DNA from: Anticarsia gemmatalis
Taxonomy: Eukaryota > Arthropoda > Insecta > Lepidoptera > Erebidae
NCBI RefSeq assembly: GCF_050436995.1
Contig: NC_134754.1
Span: 3,465,001 to 3,529,000 of the forward strand
DNA: 64,000 nucleotides
Reading direction: 5' to 3'
Shown here: piece after piece, positions 58,759 through 64,000 of the stretch
Layout of the letters: every line of letters starts with the position of its first letter
Numbering within the stretch: the first letter of the stretch is position 1
Position numbers and translations under genes: made by a program
Notes under the pieces: generated by a model
What the model saw: only the letters and a program-made list of their open reading frames with translations
Databases searched by the model: none
What the model was told of the DNA's origin: nothing

Positions 58759-59595
58759 ATGGGAGATGGTATGTAATCTTTAAAATACGATTATCGTTAA
58801 TGAACACTAAATTATTATATTTGCCGTACATGCATTTTATAGTATTTTTCCTTGTTTTTCAGAGGATGTGATTCGTAGAAGACTTCTGATTGATGGAGAT
58901 GGAACAGGCGATGATAGAAGGTTGAACGTACTTCTAAAAACTTTAATAAAATGGTGCAACAGCACAGATGAGAAAGCCGACGAGAGGTTAGAATTTTGGT
59001 TATTATTAATTTTCTTGTTATATAAAAAAACATAAACAATGACGATTAAATTGTCAGTCTTATTGTGCAATAAGACTCCCTCGGTACATAAAACAATAAT
59101 ATGTGTTTTCTTTTTTTTAGTAAATCAACTCATGATAGAATGTTAGCTCAACTAGCACAATGCGAGTTTGCCGTAACTAAGTCTCAGCTCGGCTCAGAAA
59201 TGATGGCGGCAGAACTTAAAAGTTACGAGTCACTCTCACAAATATTGGAAAATGGTATAGAAGTTGCCAAGGGTAATATAGAGAAGAGTAAATTAGACCT
59301 TGCTCAGGCAAAGACTGTACGGAAAAATCGCATAGAGTATGACGTGTTGGCTAAGGTCATCAGCGAACAGCCAGATAGAAAAGAAACATTAGAAAGACTC
59401 AGTACTTTGAAAACGGAACTTTCAAGTTTGGAATCAACAAAACAGCAGTTGGAAAGCCGGTTGGCATTGAGAAAAAAGCAGTTTCATGTATTGGTTACTT
59501 CTATACACCAGTTGCAAGCATTATTGGATGAACCTGATGACACAGAATCTCTGTCAGATGACATTGAGATGAGAGATGTTTTGAATGAATCTTAG
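58759..59595 (+). CDS. thoc7: THO complex subunit 7
   Basis: Three coding exons: 58759-58768 (only 10 bp, MGD plus one base), 58863-58986 and 59121-59595, phase-consistent and giving 202 residues, the usual size for THOC7. The N-terminus carries EDVIRRRLLIDGDGTGDDRR and LLKTLIKWCN, typical of the family. Most of the rest is predicted coiled coil (LSTLKTELSSLESTKQQLES), ending in an acidic tail (DEPDDTESLSDDIEMRD). THOC7 pairs with THOC5 in the THO/TREX complex, which packages nascent mRNA and couples transcription to export. The start is fixed by the AAAATGG context and by frame continuity through the tiny first exon. Confidence 0.93.
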
Positions 59596-62500
59596 TTTTA
59601 ACTTATATATTTTTAAGAACAATGAAAATTGTGTAACTTTCGACAATACAATACTTTTAAAAATTCTAATGATTTTCATTGTATTATAATTATGATAGTG
59701 TAGTTTGATGTCTGGCAAGCCTTTGTAGCATGGGTTGAGCTAAAACATGTGCTGATCCCAAGTTATGAGGTCACGAAAGAAGAAAAAGGAGCTATGATAG
59801 TATGTTTCAAATTGGTTGGTAGTTTAACCTATAACATTTATGCATCAAGACTAGTTAGTAGTTGGTCTTTATTACAGTTATCTTAACTGTGAGTAATAAT
59901 ATATCAGAAACCTTGCTTCATAAGTCCTTAACTGATTGTTTACCAATCAGTGAGTCAGCTTGTTTGTTTCATAATGTAAATTTAATAACACACCATTATT
60001 CTGAGTGATTAATTGACTTCAAAGTAACCTTTCATTACATTACCTTGATTGAAGGTGTGTAGTAGATATACATACATACATAATGTGTAGATTTATCTTT
60101 GAATTTTATAACAATATAATAAGTATATATAATAGGATATACCTATTAACTAAACAATATTTAATTTGCAACCACACCAAAACAATCTTTAGGGTAGGTA
60201 TTGAAACATTGATTTCGGGAGGAATTGAACCAACGACTACAACAATTGTACTTGCGTAGATCAAATCAAATGCTATCAGAGACAAAACATCGTAAAATAA
60301 CCGTTGTTTTCATTTTACGTCATGAAAGCTCAATGTTGTCTGAACCTTTACAACAAGTACAAAACTACATTTAACCAGCAAGTGGTAATTGTTAATTCAT
60401 CATTAGATCCATTAATGTTTTAGTTCCCTTTGCCTTGAAGCTTGAACAAACAGCGAGTGGCTGGTTTTTACGTGTTGTTCACATAACTGCTAAATATTTT
60501 ACTGTAGTGTTACCGACGTAATTACGGCTACTGTCATGATAAAGTGAGACATGCAAGGCTTCGTGCTCTATTTTATTTTGGTCTATTGTATTTTATAAAG
60601 TTTTGAAATATGCAACGAATAGCACGCAACGTGAAAAGGTTCTCATAACTGAAGCATTAGATGCACTTTCACGGGTCAATTACATTCAGACTCAAGGAAC
60701 ACTTTTGTAGCCTTATAATTTGTATCAGCCTTAGTTGATGTTGGTATCATCGATACCGTTCATTTCTTTTTCATTTATAACTTTACGTCTTTTGTAATCG
60801 AATTTGTATGATCTAATATCTATTTCCCATGTAATAGAGAGTGAGCCTATTTTAACATACTTAGCAACGCGATTTAAAACAGTAACTAAGAATTCATTTC
60901 TAACAAAATTATCCAACTTTCGCAATATAAAATATCTAAAAGCAATTTAATGCATTCCGTTAATTTAAACTGCTTTCGCAATAAATATTGATTGAATTAA
61001 AATCTGTTAGAAGATTCGAAACTCTAATTATAGCTCATTAATTCTGTAATTAGTATTTAATGAAAGCAATACTTTAATTTTCGTTTCATTTGGATTTCGG
61101 ATCGTCACTCTGTGTGAGTTAGGTTTTCAATTTAATTATTCAAGTGATCAAGGTTTTATGAGTCGGTGCCATATATACCTACCTAATACAAACTAATCCA
61201 AAACTAGTATCTGTAAATATTTTGATACACTAAAACTGCTAATGAAAGAGCAAATGTAAACAAAAGTAGGCACCTATTGGATAGGTAATTTGATCATGGA
61301 GCTAGAATGTTGGAACAGATTTGATTAATGCCGCAAAACTGCTGACATATTGAGCTGTCTTCAATTATTTTGTCTCGATGTATTCGTACTACACCGTCAT
61401 TATTTTGCGATTATCAGACGATTCTTTCATTTGCTACAAACTACGAATCCGCTACGAGCTACGAAATTATAGACGCTACAAACATAGAACGTAGCAAATT
61501 CGTAGTCCAGTTACGTATTTATTCAATTATCTCATTTATGTTTGAAGGTAGATATTATTTCAGGATACGAAACCTATGTACAAAGAGGCGAGTTTTTAAA
61601 CAATGATTTTATCATTCGTGTATTACAGATTGTTAAAATACTAAGTTAAGGAACATTAGCTTTTGTTATGGCCGATACTCGCCGGACTGGATCGAAGTCC
61701 CATCACATAACTTCTTGTGAATGTCCCATAAGAGGGTGCCTCGTGCCCTCTACACTCTGTAGTCATGAGGGCGGAGTCCCGTATTCGTACAAATTACGAC
61801 TTACTACATAAGTACTATGCTCACAAACCATATCTAATGTCTTCGGTACTATTGTGTTTTGTATCCGTAACGTGTATCTACAATATTTTTACGTAAAAAA
61901 ATATTTGTTATGTACCATTAAAGTGTTCTTATTACAAAATACCTTGGTACCGTGATTTCCCAAGAAGAAGAAATTCTATAAAATGTTTGATTTACTGCAT
62001 ATAAATGAGACTGAATTCGTGAATGAACTCTTCTCATACCTACACAGGGCATTGCTCTGGAGTCGACAGTTGGCATTGAATCGCGTCGCCGTGTGTTATT
62101 TTACATAAATTATATTCATAATATTTTATTACTTCAACAGTAAAACAATGCCTAATACGTCTACAAACTTTTACACAACTTTTCCTAAAGAACGTTCTAG
62201 AAATAGCTATTTAATTTAAACAGTTTTTTCGCAGACAATAACGGTTGATATTTAATTTTTGTGTTGCGTGTCTTATCTAAAACTTCGTATTCCCTAATGT
62301 ATCCATCAAATGTATTGTCCAAAAGTCAATAAAAGTAAATTAATTAATAATCCACCTGCGGAACGTACAATCGTCGTAAAAAGCCATAAATATTTTGGCA
62401 GCGCAAAATTTAAACTATAAATATCTTCTGGCTCGATATAAAAGTATTTAAACGCCTGAAAATAGTAAGCCTATTGGAAAGGCCCTCTGACGTGGAATGT

Positions 62501-63002
62501 TACTGAAATACCTATATTAATACCTACCTATATAATATCTATATTCGAAAAAAAATTATAACAGTGATTGTGTTAAAAAACTTATTTGTAAAGATTTTAC
62601 CTACTTTTATTTATACGTGAAAGCTTTTTACAGAGTTGTATGTTAGAACAGATTCAAGAATAGCTTGTGATTGAAACCTTAAAACAAATCAGTTGCACTA
62701 ATCACGTATTACCTAGTCATTTAAACACAAGAAAGTTTTATATTGAATCTCAAGTTAAATCTGCAATAACTTGATCCCTTATTTACAAAAGCTAACAGAA
62801 CAAAAGAACTGACGTAAGTTGAACAACAACAACAAAACAGCACACTTTCCCCCGCGACAGTACATAGTCAAAAAGTAAAGTTTATCGCGCAAGTCCACAC
62901 CGAGTCTTACATAAAGCCAGTACTTGGTAAGCGCGCCGCTGTCGAACGCACGCTCGCACTCGCAGCACAGCTCCGCAACTTACACACGTTTCATAAAAGA
63001 AA
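59596..63002. other. Intergenic DNA with repeat remnants
   Basis: No supported gene. A reversed box-B-like GGTTCAATTCC (minus, about 60220-60230) marks a decayed tRNA-SINE. A run of CTACGA/CTACAA words with partial inverted copies lies at 61436-61515. A GC-richer block at 61664-61790 may be a repeat. The last 120 bp before 63003 turn GC-rich (GCGCGCCGCTGTCGAACGCA) and probably hold the promoter of the next gene. Confidence 0.45.
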
Positions 63003-63266
63003 ATGCCTTCCTGGTGGGACTATCTACACTTCAATAGACAGTACCACAACAAACGAAACTTAGAAGAAGGCCTTTTCCAAATCGCGTCTCAAACTTGCAA
63101 TATTTTGGTCAAAGTCAACAACACGAACAACATTAACTTAACGAGGAACAACAGGAGTGATGAGTATGGGTGTGCTGGTCCACCCAAGGGGAAGAGCTCC
63201 ATGCAGATTTGCGTCCCCAAGTTCAGGAGAAACTCCATCACGTCGGGATGCAATCCAGGATTATCG
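63003..63266 (+). CDS. First coding exon of an unidentified gene
   Basis: An ATG in good context (AAGAAAATGCC) opens an 88-codon frame. It starts MPSWWDYLHFNRQYHNKRN, continues with an Asn-rich stretch, then a Cys/Lys/Arg region (QICVPKFRRNSITSGCNPG), and ends in phase 0 at a consensus GTAAGT donor (63267). A GC-rich, promoter-like segment lies immediately upstream. The rest of the gene must lie beyond the window. I do not recognise the protein; the RRNS motif is a possible basophilic-kinase site. Supported by the donor, start context and composition only. Confidence 0.5.
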
Positions 63267-64000
63267 GTAAGTACGCTTTCATCTCAAAACTTTTCCGAAC
63301 TTTTGTTATGTACGCAAGCCACTTCGTGTCTTGTTTTGACTTCAATCAAATCGATTACAAATGTATTGCCCGTGAATTTCATTACTTTTATGAGACCTGA
63401 GGTATTTTTATTTATGCAAAACACAATTAAGTAAAGTGCAAACCAATAGTATGGATATTTACGTACCAGGTAACCCTTTTCTATTTTTTTAATAAATTAT
63501 GTAAAGAGAACCATTACCGTTAGTTTAATTCATTGTGAAAGCATCATTTGCATATTGCATGTGCAATATTAATGTGTAACTTACAACGTAATCATAACAT
63601 CAACCTGAAAATCTAGAACAACATTCAGTCAAAAAACATCAACACGGCACGATGTAAAACAAAGTGTTTGTCGCGCATCGAAAACTTTTTACAACCAATA
63701 ACTCACGTCCTTGTCTTCAGTGTAAAAGATGCATAGGCGCGCGGGGCATGTGCACTGTGCAGTCCACTTTCATTGTTCATTGGTAATAAACGATATTCAA
63801 TAACAGTGCAAATATACCGTTCATAGTGCGTAGTGCTTGTGTCGGCGTGACTGAAATATTTGCAAGCTGATTCGATTTGAGGTGGGCGAAGTTTAGTGTA
63901 TAATATGGTGTTGATATTCTTGTTTTATTGTGTCGTGCGGCGATGCGACCGTTGCTATTATATCGATTTTACACGTGAAGGAAGACATCGCGGTGGCAGC
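63267..64000. other. Probable intron of the unidentified gene at 63003
   Basis: No exon visible before the window ends. Confidence 0.4.

Overview
The window is animal nuclear DNA, almost certainly from a moth or butterfly. Genes are split by short GT-AG introns, intergenic DNA is AT-rich, and several repeats have the look of known lepidopteran families. These include a 5S-rRNA-derived SINE, a tRNA-derived SINE with a characteristic 3' body, RTE-type tails ending in TATTAGTATAGAT or TATTAGTAGGAT, and a Transib relative whose ends begin CACGGTGGATCG. I see no bacterial, organellar or CRISPR features.

Layout. About 0.9-4.0 kb holds an apparently intact non-LTR retrotransposon on the minus strand (zinc finger, reverse transcriptase, restriction-like endonuclease). 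A small two-exon gene of unknown function follows on the minus strand (4.27-4.77 kb). From 4.8 to 32.5 kb is a gene desert dominated by repeats: RTE/SINE copies, a TTAA-flanked MITE, several perfect hairpins, and two large inverted-repeat elements. The first (25,237-27,589) has 1,023-bp arms that I could not tell apart by eye. The second (29,042-31,705) is a Transib-type element, flanked by CGCCG, in which both ends are copies of the same transposon end.

The right half is gene-rich: a CD164/visgun-type sialomucin (+, 32.6-37.5 kb), MUS81 (-, 39.9-42.2 kb), CTR9 (+, 42.9-52.8 kb, 20 exons), an SLC35F1/F2-type transporter (-, 56.1-58.3 kb, with an in-frame UGA), THOC7 (+, 58.8-59.6 kb), and the first coding exon of an unidentified gene (+, 63.0 kb).

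MUS81/CTR9 and SLC35F/THOC7 are two head-to-head pairs with short shared upstream regions (746 and 489 bp). CTR9 (Paf1 complex, transcription elongation) and THOC7 (THO complex, mRNP assembly and export) act at consecutive steps of nuclear mRNA production, MUS81 resolves recombination and replication intermediates, and the sialomucin and SLC35F product are membrane proteins. There is no pathway-like cluster. The most unusual content is the inverted-repeat elements, a 16-bp-periodic motif array inside one of them, and the nonsense codon in the transporter. All exon models were built by eye from reading frame, splice dinucleotides and phase continuity.
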